A stretch of DNA of 64,000 bases from Manduca sexta (Eukaryota > Arthropoda > Insecta > Lepidoptera > Sphingidae), in contig NC_051123.1 of assembly GCF_014839805.1 (NCBI RefSeq), positions 1,222,727-1,286,726 on the forward strand, read 5' to 3'. The translations under genes were made by a program, and so were the position numbers. The notes beneath the pieces are model-generated. The model was not told the origin of the DNA, searched no databases, and worked only from the letters and a program-made list of their open reading frames with translations. Below, in pieces: positions 53,039 to 64,000 of this stretch (its first letter is position 1; every line of letters begins with the position of its first letter).

Positions 53039-54344
53039 CCTAGTCTTGCCATAAATATTGTAATAAAGAAAAAAGAAAATTGTTAACTGCAAATAACATT
53101 TATTACTTTTACAGTGTGTCAGTTTAATACATAAATATAAAACAATTAAAAATATAAAAAGCTTATTCGAAGTGGTCTCCATTGGCTGCAATACAGTCCT
53201 TTAAACGATGAGGCCAGTTATCAATAGAAGCACGCACTCTTTCCATGGGAAAATTCTTCACTGCCAATCGTATAGATTGTTTTAGGGACTCCAAATTATC
53301 ATGGCGTTTAGAGCAAGCTGTACTCTCTAAAACTGACCACAAATCATAATCCAGCGGATTAAGATCGGGACTAGACGACGGCCAGTCTTCAGCTCTGATG
53401 AAGTCCGAAACGTTCGATTCCAACCAAGACTGCGTGGACCGAGCTTTATGACCCGGCGCCGAGTCTTGCTGGAAGGACCATACTTGGTTATTGAACATGG
53501 TGATGTTAAGGGGCTTAACTACCTTCTCAAGAATGGTATCTTGATACACTTGTGCCGATGTTTTGATACCTTTTTCACAAAAATATGGCTCAGTCACTCC
53601 TTCATAGCTAACACCCCACCAAACCATCACTGAAGTCGGATAATGTCCACGTTGCACTCTGTCGACTAATTGGGAAGCTTCCTTAGAGCTTTGAGCATAA
53701 ATACGGTCATTTTGTTTGTTAAAATGTTGCTCAATTGTAAAAATTTTCTCATCCGTAAACAAAATTTTTCTGTGACCTCCCTTTGCGTACCGCTTCAGTA
53801 GTTGTTTCGATTTTACCACCCTATTCTTCTTTAAATTATCAGTTAAGAAATGGCCAGTGCGTCTCTTATAGGCTGCAAGTCCTAAGTCATCTTTTAAAAT
53901 ACGCGACATGGTTCTAGGTGCTATCTTCATTTCCCGAGATAAAATCTTTTGCTTTCGGACAGGATTTCTTCGAATTCTTTCCCTTACTGCTTTGACCACC
54001 TTTTTCGTACGAACACTACGTGGACGGCCAGATCTTTTCTGTCACAAACAGAGGAGGTCTCATTGTACCTATTAATAGCCCGGTACACAAACATTTTACT
54101 AATACCAAGTGTATGGAGAGTTTTAAAAATTGCATTTGGCTCCATACCTACTTTGTGTAATGCTATCACAGCGATTCGGTTCTCTTTATCACCCCACACC
54201 ATTTTAATATCGCAAAATATTTTACAATGTATTGGCGCCAAAATGAGAAAACACAATGAACAATCGTATAAAAATGACAGATTCGAAATTCAAATGTAAT
54301 ATTTTTTTATAATTAAGTGTAACAGTATTTATGGCCAGACTAAG
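53039..54344 (-). mobile_element. maT-type (DD37D) mariner element, nearly intact
   Basis: 1306 bp between TA (53037-53038) and TA (54345-54346), the mariner target duplication. Inverted ends of about 28 bp: left CCTAGTCTTGCCATAAATAT, right complement CTTAGTCTGGCCATAAATAC. It carries a single transposase gene on the minus strand. Size and D-37-D spacing match the maT clade first described in silk moths. Confidence 0.92.
53163..54202 (-). pseudogene. maT mariner transposase, one frameshift
   Basis: The enzyme cuts and joins mariner ends at TA. The start is the ATG at 54202 (MVWGDKENRIAVIALHKVGM), followed by a helix-turn-helix N-terminus. At 54034-54039 one base is missing from an A run (minus strand), so the frame shifts after SSVCDRK. 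From about 53999 the frame continues with VVKAVRERIRRNPV to the stop at 53163. Catalytic residues are FTDEKIF, QQDSAPGHKA and SPDLNPLDYDLW, with exactly 37 residues between the second and third Asp. With the frameshift allowed for, it would be about 346 aa, the family's normal length. No other lesion seen. Confidence 0.92.
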
Positions 54345-54504
54345 TATAAAAGTGGTTACCAGTATATTTACAGGGCATACAGATAAGCGCAGGGCAATGC
54401 CATCCTACCAAGTTAGTCACTGTTGTATCTGGATAAACATTAAACAAACTGATTTACTAACAAAACTTAAGATGTTGAAATATGAACTTTAAATGAGACA
54501 CATA

Positions 54505-54722
54505 ATTTTAAAGGGTAGGTAGAGGTGCAACTAATGCACTCACTTTGCCGTGTATATTTCGGCCTATGATGTGATAGTGGGCGAGCCTTCATCGGGAAAT
54601 TCCAGATTCCGGGCTGATATTGAGAGGAAACACTCAATATCATATTGCCCGACCAGGGACTCGAACCCGAGACCTCAGCACTGCAGTCGTACCATAATAC
54701 AACTACGCCACCGAGGCAGTAA
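54505..54722 (-). mobile_element. SINE family B copy
   Basis: TGGGCGAGCCTTCATCGGGA, GGGACTCGAACCCGAGACCT and ATACAACTACGCCACCGAGG, ending at the head CAGT. Confidence 0.75.
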
Positions 54723-56340
54723 AAAAAGATGACAAAGACTTAAATTGAGAATTAACATAAAAATATCCTTTGTCCATACAACCTGATTCCAACCGGCTTC
54801 CTTTTTAGGTTTATTGACTGCTTTGTTTTAGTTTTTGTTTCCTGTTAAATTGGCTATTAATTATATTTTTATTGGTAAGTAAAAATTATAAAATACAATC
54901 AATAACCCTACAGTAGAAAATATGCCAAAATGTAAACAATATCCAACAAGGTTCTGCCGAGAATACCTGGCCAGACTCATAGGTACAGCTGTCTTAGGGC
55001 TGTATTAACAGTTTGCAACTTAGTTCCGCTCTCAAGTGGGACATCAGCTGAAACGCACTTGAGTTAACATCTCAATATTGTCGCCATTTATTAAACAGAT
55101 AAAAACATCCCAAATAAGTCACACACGTGACAGATTTTAACAGCTTATATTTACTAAATAGCGTCCACTCAGCTGATAACACAGGCTCAAATAGCAGCTC
55201 AAAATCAATAACTTAAGCTTACTCAAGATCCTACTTAATGATGAGTTTATTTATGCAGTCCTGTCATAGAATATGTGTAGCGTTTTTGTGAAAACTATAA
55301 TTTTTAAAGCCACAGAATTTAATAAATTAAATGCATTGAAAAGTTAGGATAGTTATGTATATCATGTAAAATATAAATATTTATCTTGCGAAGTATTGAG
55401 TGCCCGTGTCAACCTGACATCTTAAGTTGATAATGATAAGTAGAAGGTTCAGCCACTTGTAGAAATATTTTTCTATTATCAAGATGCTTTAAACTTACTA
55501 CACGTAAAGTAAAGGTGAGAGAAATGTAGAAAACAATCGCTCAATATATTTTTTTTGTGAATATCACAGTGAAAATAACCAAATTAAGTGTTAGAGCAAG
55601 TAAAACCGCGTACCAAATTGAGTGAATGGTGTATTTATTCAGTTGATTGAGTCGCCGTGCCGCGAGCGTATTCACGGTAAATGTTAGCTTTGACTAACAG
55701 ACCGATATTACCCGTTTTGTTTGGTACAGAACAAACTTCTAGGAAACGGGTTGGGCGGGTTATGGTTGTTTTTCAGGGGTAAAGTTTGAAAGATTTAGTA
55801 TCAGTGTATCATGGAGGTGTTACCAAACAACAAACTAATTATTCATTTATTAGTAAAGCCATTTATTTCCGAAAAGTACTACAAATCCAAACACAGTATT
55901 TTAAATATGGTTTGTTATATAGGATCATTATGACATTCCGTTACTAAATGAAACCTTATACTCGTCTTCACCTTTGCTGACATTGTGCCAAAAATCAGCC
56001 ATTAATAACGAATATTTTCACCAAAAATCCTGGTATTTTAGTTTTCAGACTTTTTGATTATGAATTTTAATGCGAATATGCGTGTGCATGACTGTATTTC
56101 TGATTGAAAGTATAATGTTGCCACTGCGACGAATTCTCTTAGAGTAGTTGTAGTGCCATTAAGGCGTGTAAAATTAAAATTACTTTTTATAATATTTATT
56201 TTGTTCGAAACCTACACTTTTTTATTTTACATTTACGGCTCAAGTAACTTATTGTAAAGTGTTATTTCCAAGAAGATAAGTATGTGGTTTCATTTAGTAA
56301 CGCGATGTTAAAATGACCCTGTATAATGTCCCGTAATTCG
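54723..56340. other. Intergenic, nothing recognised
   Basis: AT-rich sequence without ORFs over 60 codons that look coding and without repeats I can match inside the window. Confidence 0.5.
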
Positions 56341-56344
56341 GTGT

Positions 56345-56690
56345 GCCTCTTTGCATAGGCCTCGTCCAGTTCTCTTCATTGAGCTCTGTCACCTGTAATG
56401 CTGGTCCAATGGACCCAAGGTTAAGCGGATGTTATCTCTCTATGTTACTGTTGGACATCCTTGCCTTCTTGTATCCCCATCTTGGGCCAGAGTTATTTGC
56501 TTGCACCATTAATATAATAATTCATACTAACTTTATAAACATGCTGTCCGCTAGGCAGAATGTTGTTATTAAATTCAGATTATCAAAGATTTTTTTTTCT
56601 TCCTCCCGTGCCTCGCATCGTCTAAGGTCCTCACTATACAACATTCTCCAACATGGCTTTTATGTGGGTGAAGCTGGAAGCGTCTAAGTT
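56345..56690 (+). repeat. Possible LINE-derived fragment
   Basis: TTTGCATAGGCCTCGTCCAG, TTGAGCTCTGTCACCTGTAA, then TTCCTCCCGTGCCTCGCATC resembles degraded LINE 3' sequence. The 114-aa open frame across it has no domain. A related scrap (CAGCATAGGCCTCTCCACG) is at 59861-59910. Confidence 0.35.
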
Positions 56691-56737
56691 AATAATTCAC
56701 AGCTTATTTCTCAATCGATTTTTTGTTAGCTATTCAT

Positions 56738-56985
56738 CATCATAATTTTAGCCGGGAATCGTCCACTGCTGGACATAGGCCCCCTCCATTGAGCGCCATA
56801 GGGACCAGTTCTGGGCCGCTCTTATCCATCGGACTCCGGCGACCCTCACCAGGTCGTCGGTCCATCTCGTGGGGGGCCTGCCTCCGCTGCGTCTTCCGGT
56901 TTGTGGTCGCCACTCCAGAACATTTCCGCCCCAACAGCCATCAGTTCTACGAGTGTCCTGCCCACTGCTACTTGTTAGCTATACT
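56738..56985 (+). repeat. Family F repeat, long copy
   Basis: GCCGGGAATCGTCCACTGCT, CGGACTCCGGCGACCCTCAC, CTGCGTCTTCCGGTTTGTGG, CATCAGTTCTACGAGTGTCC. Confidence 0.65.
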
Positions 56986-57049
56986 TAACCTCAAATAATT
57001 TAGAAACTGAATATCATATGGCCTCCATGCCTATAAATCCTTTTTAAGT

Positions 57050-57320
57050 TTTTTTTTGTGTATTGGACCTACAGTCAATACCGGGGGAAGCCTGTGAATG
57101 GGATACTGGAATCCTTAGCCTTAGCGACTGCAGGGTCCTGGAGCAAAGTTGGGAGGGGATATCTGGAGAAGTATGTGTGGAAGGAGAAGGAACCCACTAA
57201 GGAGGGAAGAAGGCCAGGAAATAGTCGCGATTCCTTATAGACCTTAATGAGAATTGGCAACCATGAACCACACTTCACGGTGTGGGCACAAAAATTGCCT
57301 TAATGGTGGGAGTGGGGTGT
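57050..57320 (+). repeat. Family E repeat
   Basis: GTGTATTGGACCTACAGTCA, GACTGCAGGGTCCTGGAGCA, GGAGAAGGAACCCACTAAGG and ATTGGCAACCATGAACC. Confidence 0.65.
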
Positions 57321-58714
57321 CTTTTCAAGTTAAGTTCACTTACCTTATGAGTTATGAATGAGCACATACATTATTCAACATTAGCTATTAAATATATGGT
57401 AATAGCCGCTCGGATGGAGTTGTATAAAGCGAATTTTCTAGAACATTCGATAGATTTTTTATGATTAGTTTGGTTCTAGTGCTGAAGTATTATTGTTTTA
57501 TATTGAAAAAATATTCTTGGCGAAATATATGACATGTTCAAAATAAATATTTGTAAAGATTTCTTTTAATACTTATACAAAGGTACCAATTCATTCATAA
57601 ATTAAATAGTTATTTAATATCAGAAATTTTTTATCTTGAAACTAGTAATACGATTTTAAAAACTCTTTCACTAATAGATTACATTATAACAGTGCTATTA
57701 AGCAAATTTTTAATCCACACGTGCGGAGCCGCGTGCTGAAGCTGATATGAGTTTTCGTATTTCACAAACATTATTGTGTTTTATCTGATACTTTATAATA
57801 AAATTAGAAACATTAAAACAGAAACATTATTTCCAAAAAAGGCCAGTAAGCCAGAATAAACAAAGAGCAAATTCTAAAATTAAATTTTTAAATTTATAAC
57901 ACCTGTTTCCGTTACCCGAGCCAAGTCGGATATTAAAAACAATTTTAAAATACGCAGATGCCATCGACGAAACATTAAAAACATCGATTATTTTTCGGGA
58001 AACGTAAAAAGCGATGGGAATAAATTGAAAACATCGTGAAAGGAATTCTTGGCAGTGTAGGTCAGGATGTCTGGCGTCGTTTACTCGTACGAGCTTACGG
58101 CAGTCACTGTCCTGTGTTGCCAACATTACGATGTTCCCGTAGGATAGTTTTAATTTTAAATTTAAGATTCGAGTAACTGAGGAAAAACTACTGATGGGTG
58201 AGAATTTCATCGTACAATTATCATTGGATTACTATTATTTAGAATGGGGTGGTTATTTGACGAAGATTTACCAACATTTTCCTTAGATATTTTTTCTCTA
58301 ACAGCAGCTTAGTCGTGCCATAAGTTAATGATTCAGGTTCGGGATCTAAATTCACAACTTAAAAAACACGATTTGGAAGCAACCATAACATAAAAAAAAC
58401 TGCTTTCAAGAATCGTGTTAACTGCATAGTTGTCTCTCAAAAAAAAAAAATTAAATCCACCGAAATTCCCTTTTTTATTTTTTTAATCAGGTCACCCCAA
58501 GGGCGGGTAATATATGGGGTGGTATCTTGGCGGATAGGTCGATAGCCGGCGATCCGGGTCAACGGGGGTTCGCTAGCGAATCGCGTGCCTCCAACCAAAC
58601 AGCCTAAAGCATTTGCAATTTTGACGCTATGATCTGTTATGCAACGATGAATTCTCGTGTTTTAAAAAGTATTTAGATTGTGATTACCTACATAAATTAT
58701 ACCATTTTATACCT
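57321..58714. other. Intergenic, no gene called
   Basis: The minus-strand 127-aa open frame at 57827-58210 has no recognisable domain and lies in low-information sequence. A locally GC-rich patch at 58490-58600 (CGGCGATCCGGGTCAACGGG) could be repeat-derived. Confidence 0.45.
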
Positions 58715-58866
58715 TTAGGAATACACACACACAGCATCACACATTTATCCCCGAAGGGGTATGCAGAAGTGCAACCAGGGCACCCAGTTTTCGCCGAGTG
58801 TGTTCCGTCCCATAATATGATAGGGGGCGAGCCTATCGCCATATCGGGCACAAATTCCAGACTACC
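58715..58866 (-). repeat. SINE family B, 3' half
   Basis: TTATCCCCGAAGGGGTATGC, then AGTTTTCGCCGAGTGTGTTC and GCGAGCCTATCGCCATATCG. The head is missing. Confidence 0.65.
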
Positions 58867-59454
58867 TTTAGGAATTTGAAGAGCTATATATGTTTTTGTC
58901 TTTGATAATTTTATTTATCATTATAACACAATAAATTTCTTCGTAAAATACAAATGGATGCAATAATGTTTATTTTGAACAAATAAACGTACAACCATAC
59001 CTCATAGGCCTTCGGAAGTTGACAGGCCTCTCCAAAAAGAGTTTCAGACCAACCTTATAAAACCTGCATACAAGAATTTGATGAATCCCTTTGTGTAACA
59101 ATCACAAGACCGGCTTTGTCCCTATTGACCCTCTGTATTACTAATAAAGTTTAAACACGCCTTCACGAGCATCAATCATTCTTGACGAGTGTCGACAGCC
59201 ATTACAGCGAGTTGGACGCCGCAATCAAGTTAAAATGTTGGTATTGTGCGTCCAATTATTGGAAATTATAATTAAAGGTCAATTATAGTGTATAATATCT
59301 TCTATATACTAGCGTTTGCTTGTGGGTCTGCCCGTATAGATCTCACTGGTTTTTCTAAAAAAGTAGTCTAATTGTAAAATGTGCATGGTATCTTTATTTA
59401 CTTACAAATCAAATTTGGTCAGTTTTAATGCATTATGTTAATAATTGTAGCATC

Positions 59455-59772
59455 ATCATAATATCAGCCCTGTATTATATACTGTCCCACTGCTGGACAC
59501 AGGCCTCCACTACTGAGAGGGATTAGGCCTTAATCCACCACGCTGACCTAGTGCAGATAGGTAGACTTCACAAACCCTCAAAATTCCTATAGAGAACTTC
59601 TCAGATATGCAGCTTTGCTTACGATGTTACCTTATTATTAAAGCGAGGCTTAATTCACAAAGAATCCACACATAATTTTAGATAAGTCAGAGGTGTGTGC
59701 CTTTTGTTTCGAACCTTCGGACATTCGTCTCGGCAGTCTGTTCCACACCCAACTAGGCTATGACCGCATTAT
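59455..59772 (-). mobile_element. SINE family A, near full length
   Basis: Complement of the SINE A tail (CAGCCCTGTATTATATACTG), body and head (CCACACCCAACTAGGCTATG). Confidence 0.75.
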
Positions 59773-60114
59773 TTATTGTCAACTATCTATTTTTACAAAA
59801 TTATATTATGTAAGTAATAATGTTCATATTAGACACCGGTTTCTTGATTGTCTTGCTTTTCAGCATAGGCCTCTCCACGTGTTCTCCACTCCACTGTCTT
59901 GTGCTTACCTTATCCATAATGATTACCTCATTACACATTAACAAATCAAAATGATTTAACAATAAGACGTGCCCGTCTATAAATCAGATTCATCAATAAA
60001 TTTACTTTAATGCCCCATTTGTAACCGACAAGTTATTGCCTATCTGGATTAAGTAATAAGTAGAATTGACTTTGACATTACGACCTATCTATGATAGAGT
60101 GGCTCTGTTCTTGC

Positions 60115-60205
60115 AAGTTCACGCCTGTATGAGGGGGTAGGCAGATAAATGCATCAAAAATTTATCGGTCTTAGCGCCATATATTAGCAGAAATTTATGA
60201 AGCTA
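60115..60205 (-). repeat. SINE family B, weak fragment
   Basis: TTCACGCCTGTATGAGGGGG followed by TAGGCAGATAAATGC resembles the complement of the SINE B tail. Poor match. Confidence 0.35.
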
Positions 60206-61163
60206 ATGCCTGTTCTATCATAATCCAATTTTTAACTTAGGCGCTTTGATTACTACGTTTTTAAATTTACTAGGTATTAATGTAAAATATGCATGGTAGA
60301 GTCCTGTATTAAATACCTAAAGATATAAAAATAATAACTGCTATTCTGTGTATAAATGTTATATAATAATAATATACATAAATAAATAAATCTAAATATT
60401 AACACTTGGTATAAGAGGTTACTGACATGTGGGATGTGGACTCTACAATTATTGTCCCCATTGTCGTTTCTGCGCATGGGTACCAAAGAGCCTCGACCAA
60501 CATCTTCAGAAGCTCTCAATTGGCCGTTGTATCGCAGAACAGAAGCAGAAAGCAGTATTGTTGGACACCGCGCGCATTTTGAGGAGATTCCTCACTTTGA
60601 ATCCCTAAACGCCGGTGGCTTGGGTCTTCTTGAGCTTCGCTATCGGAGGGTCATAAATTTTTTTATATGCCTGTTTTTTTATTAAAGAATATATATGCAA
60701 AAATGTAAGAAAAAAATCTTTAAATAAAGAGAATAAACATATACATAATTAAACTACTTTCAAATCCTTATACAATAAGATGAACATGATCCGCCATATT
60801 TTGTTTTTTCGACGCTAATTTTGTAATGGCTAATTTAAAGTAGAATTATGTTGCAAGTCCATGTTTCATTATAATTAAGCCTAAATTTCAAATTTTTAGG
60901 CTAGGTCGGTACCTAACTTAGGTAATGTGTTAATTAGCTAATTGTTGTAACACGCGAGCTGTCAGAACAATTAGGCGTGCGGTTTCACCTCTAGCGAGCT
61001 TTTGTTTCTTTAGTCTCATTGTAATAAGTAGTAATGTTGCCAAATGTTAAATGTTTTTTAAATGGTGTTGTTAAATGTTTTTTTAACCTTTCTATACCAT
61101 ATTTAGAAATCTATAAATTCATATAAACAAATATTTGCAACCTTTTAAATTAGCTCTATATAC

Positions 61164-61365
61164 TTTAACAGTTAACAGTGAAGGAAAACGTCGTGAGGAA
61201 ACTTGGATACCTAAGAAGTTCTCTATAGGAATTTTGAGGGTATATGAAGTCTATCAATCCGCACTAGGCTAGCGTGGTGGACTGACCTAATGCCTCTTAG
61301 TAATAGAGGAGGCGCTTGCCCAGCAGTGGGACAGTATAGTATACAGGGCTGATATTATTATTAGT
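61164..61365 (+). repeat. SINE family A, 5'-truncated
   Basis: AGTGAAGGAAAACGTCGTGA, GTATATGAAGTCTATCAATC, CTTGCCCAGCAGTGGGACAG, CAGGGCTGATATTATTATT. The tRNA head is absent. Confidence 0.7.
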
Positions 61366-61739
61366 TTATACACTGTACAATTGATAGGTCTGTAAAGAAA
61401 TATAGTGTATAAAACGCATTTCTTTACATTTTATTTGAACATAGTATAGGGTACCATTCCGAAAGGAACCCTTTTGCAAAGAGACGTTGCTTATGTCACA
61501 TCAGTACGACCTCTATCTTTTAAATCACAATAGATTAAGTGGTGTTTGCAAATATGTTATGGCGTATTGTAACATTAAAATAAATAATAATTAAGGTACG
61601 GATCGCTCAATATGAGAAATAAATTCATACTTGACTAATTTCGGTAAAATCTGTTGCAATTCTAATGAATGGCGAAATAAGATTCCTTTCTTTACAGAGA
61701 GCATACACGTGTTCTCAGTTTAAGTTAATATTTATTGTG

Positions 61740-62060
61740 TCATATCTTATCATAAAGTCATTAAAACGGGAGTGGAGCGTCCGCGACACATTTAAAAAAC
61801 AAAACGGCTCTTTCCCGCGCTCGGCGTCACTGCGTCCCGTGCCGATGTACGCATGCCTTCTCGCAGTATTGAATGAACTGCCGAGTCTGAGCCATCCGGC
61901 TGAAGTATGGCGGACTTATTGATTTTCCAAGCAACAGTGTGTTAATTTTGTATATAACCACATCAGACTCCGTCGTAACGTGTTGTGGAAGTGTTTTTTT
62001 TTATATTTATTGATGAATAATAGTGCCTTCGAGTGTAATCGTTTTTTATTATACATCGGT
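61740..62060 (+). promoter_or_regulatory. CpG-rich patch ending at a donor-like site; possible promoter / first exon
   Basis: CCCGCGCTCGGCGTCACTGC and CCGTCGTAACG in an otherwise AT-rich region, then ATCG|GTGAGT at 62060. AAGTATGGCGGACTTATTGA (ATG at 61909) has a good start context but stops after 12 codons. No downstream exon was joined with confidence. Confidence 0.25.
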
Positions 62061-63151
62061 GAGTTAAATAGGTCACTAATTGATAGCAATTTACGGAGCG
62101 TTCGTTTTTCAAAATTTGACAGTTCTTTTTTCGCGGTAAATAGCAACAAAGAGGTTTTGTGCACGGAGGTTGAATGCTTAAAGTTGTTTACGGAAGAGTT
62201 TATCAGCTATTGATTCGGGTGTACTTCGAGGCAGTGCCTGGCACGGTGCCTTACCGACGTTTATTTTACCATTTTTCGTTAAATCATCACAAGTCTATTA
62301 ATCAAGTGAAACATGCTAACTTAAACCGATTTGAAAGGAGGTCGAAACTCAAATCAGACTGGCTGATTTTCTTATTTTTATGCGCTGTGGAATATTAATG
62401 TTAGGAACATTACGAATATTAAAAAATGATGAAACGGTTGTCAGATTCATTATAACTTAACCCCAGTATTTTGTTGTACAGACTATTTTTTAATTTTATA
62501 ATCTTCATACGATATTTAAGTGCGCATTAACAATTTTCTCTCATTGTGTTTAACTTAAAACGTTTGCGTTTTACATAAATATTGTTTCGTTTTATCCTCT
62601 CTGTGTAATATGCCCGGGATGACCTCGTACAAATATTTAAACGCGCAATATCATACGCTGCGATATAAAAATCTAAATATACCAGATATTCTTACGTAAT
62701 TCCTATTTTCTTACGACTAGTGCATCAATTTAATATACCGTCAGTCACAAAGTGACTACGATTTAAAATAATAAATAGGCCTTTTAAAAATTTTAAATTA
62801 CAATTACAGATATAATCGCATTCATGAATATAAACAATATTTTAGTGCTAAAGCTATTATCTAAATATATACAATAAAAACGTATTTCCAATATTTTTTT
62901 AATAAGTAAAATGTTTCATTACTACTGCACGATACTTTTTTTTAAAATCGTAATAGCATAAGACGTATGTGTTAGTTTGCCGTACTATGTTCATAGTACG
63001 AAATACTATCAAATAAAGAAAATATTTTTTCAATAACAAATTAGTTTCCCCTGCTATGATTTAAATAAAGTAAATAATATCAATAACAAATCAGTTAGCT
63101 CTTAAATATCGATCCTAATTTGGACCATAGCCAATATATTTTTTTCTCAGA

Positions 63152-63274
63152 ACTTAACGAGACTAAAAAACCTGAATCCTCACGACAGACGAATGTATCT
63201 TTTCTAGACGATATTTACGACTATTTACAAGTATTCTGTAACAGTTTAAACGTAAAGATAATTCGTTATTCCAA
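63152..63274 (+). CDS. Possible isolated exon
   Basis: A strong acceptor (T-rich tract then CTCAG) opens a frame reading LNETKKPESSRQTNVSFLDD, then IYDYLQVFCNSLNVK, to a weak AAA|GTAAAC donor or a stop at 63315. Its phase does not fit a direct join to the 578-aa gene. No family recognised; may be chance. Confidence 0.2.
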
Positions 63275-63703
63275 CCAGAAAGTAAACAAATATTTAACTT
63301 TTTACTTGTTAAATTAGATTAATAGCTGCTATATATTTTAATAACAAATCATTCGTTGTTTTAACGGGTATATTGGGAATATAGTCAATGTTACCACGTC
63401 TATCTGGTCAATAACCTCTCTACTTTAAATAAAACGAATTACCTATAAATACAATATTTATTTGCGATATTTTAATTTATAAATTATACAATTTCAACAT
63501 AAATACTTTTTTTTATCTTCGTAGGTATTTCCCGCTTATTTTAATCGAATTTTGTAAATTGTATTCAAATTAAAAACGAAACTATTCGTTGATAACTAAT
63601 GATACACAATTCAATATTAATTAAGACTAATGTAATGTTTTGATGCCACTGTTGGACATATGACACAACGCAGAGTGTTTAAAACCAAATTGTCTTTTTA
63701 TAT

Positions 63704-63756
63704 AAAATCAGCCCTGTACTATACGTATACTGTCCCACTGGTGGACACGGGCCTTT
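63704..63756 (-). repeat. SINE family A, 3' fragment
   Basis: TCAGCCCTGTACTATACGTA, then CTGTCCCACTGGTGGACACG, complement of the SINE A end. Confidence 0.55.
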
Positions 63757-64000
63757 GTAAAAAAACAATTTATAAAGACTAGGTTTTTTTATAATTTAAT
63801 TTACTATAACATTTGCGAATGTGAACTAAGTTTAGACTGGCCTAACTGATTATTTAAAACTTGCTTATTTTATTAAAATGGCGCGAGGTAATATGAGTTA
63901 TATTTTAAGTAATATGGTTATTATTACTTATAAGCAACTGTTATTTACCTGAAAATACAAATGTAAAGTCAAAAGCGAAATTTTCTTAATACCTATGCGA

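Noticed and set aside
56343..56687. 114-aa plus-strand protein gene
   Set aside because: Lies over repeat-like DNA, starts without a proper ATG context, no domain.
57827..58210. 127-aa minus-strand protein gene
   Set aside because: No domain, no splice context, and mixed low-complexity residues. Likely chance.
61916..62398. Small basic proteins on both strands near 62 kb
   Set aside because: Overlapping frames in AT-rich sequence with no domain. The donor at 62060 cuts the plus-strand frame.
63152..63274. Terminal exon of the 578-aa gene
   Set aside because: The phase does not fit (two bases left at the putative donor, while this exon needs one), and 14 kb of intron would be required.

Overview
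This window is nuclear DNA from a lepidopteran insect (moth or butterfly). The evidence is short protein-coding exons in AT-rich sequence with GT-AG introns, insect-type CRAL-TRIO and SLC13 genes, and typical moth/butterfly repeats: tRNA-headed SINEs, TC...CTAG Helitrons, a maT (DD37D) mariner and an R1/I-type LINE. The species cannot be named from the sequence alone.

Three host genes can be supported. (1) A minus-strand SLC13-type (INDY-like, Na+/carboxylate cotransporter) gene begins at 3291 and runs off the left edge. Six exons join in frame. (2) A complete plus-strand CRAL-TRIO / alpha-tocopherol-transfer-protein-like gene has five exons between 3569 and 40856 and encodes 301 aa. Its introns are about 21 kb, 12.4 kb, 0.7 kb and 2.3 kb, and the first two are packed with transposons. 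Genes 1 and 2 are head to head with 277 bp between their start codons, so they probably share a promoter region. (3) A plus-strand gene at 47540-49276 encodes an unrecognised, mostly disordered, acidic 578-aa protein with NPF, YEN and KKRK motifs. It probably has a non-coding 5' exon near 45.6 kb. Its stop codon overlaps a splice-donor-like sequence, so it may continue downstream.

The rest is mobile DNA and sequence without recognisable content. Intron 1 of the CRAL-TRIO gene carries a 5'-truncated LINE (about 20.6-24.46 kb) with one nonsense change and one frameshift. A 744-bp Helitron has landed exactly between A and T inside it, so the two LINE halves still read through in frame. A near-intact maT mariner (53039-54344) is broken by one missing base. 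At least seven repeat families are scattered through the window: SINE A, SINE B, and families C to I. Several Helitron subfamilies, hAT-like miniature elements, foldback elements and a 4 x 122-bp tandem array are also present. Several copies have clean target-site duplications or nested insertions that give relative ages.

The right third (54.4-64 kb) has no convincing coding gene. Two weak candidates are a locally CpG-rich stretch at 61.74-62.06 kb and a possible exon at 63152-63274. I did not find a gene cluster or multi-gene system that looks new. The most interesting points are the altered SLC13 motif, the unrecognised disordered protein, and the transposon insertions resolved to single bases.
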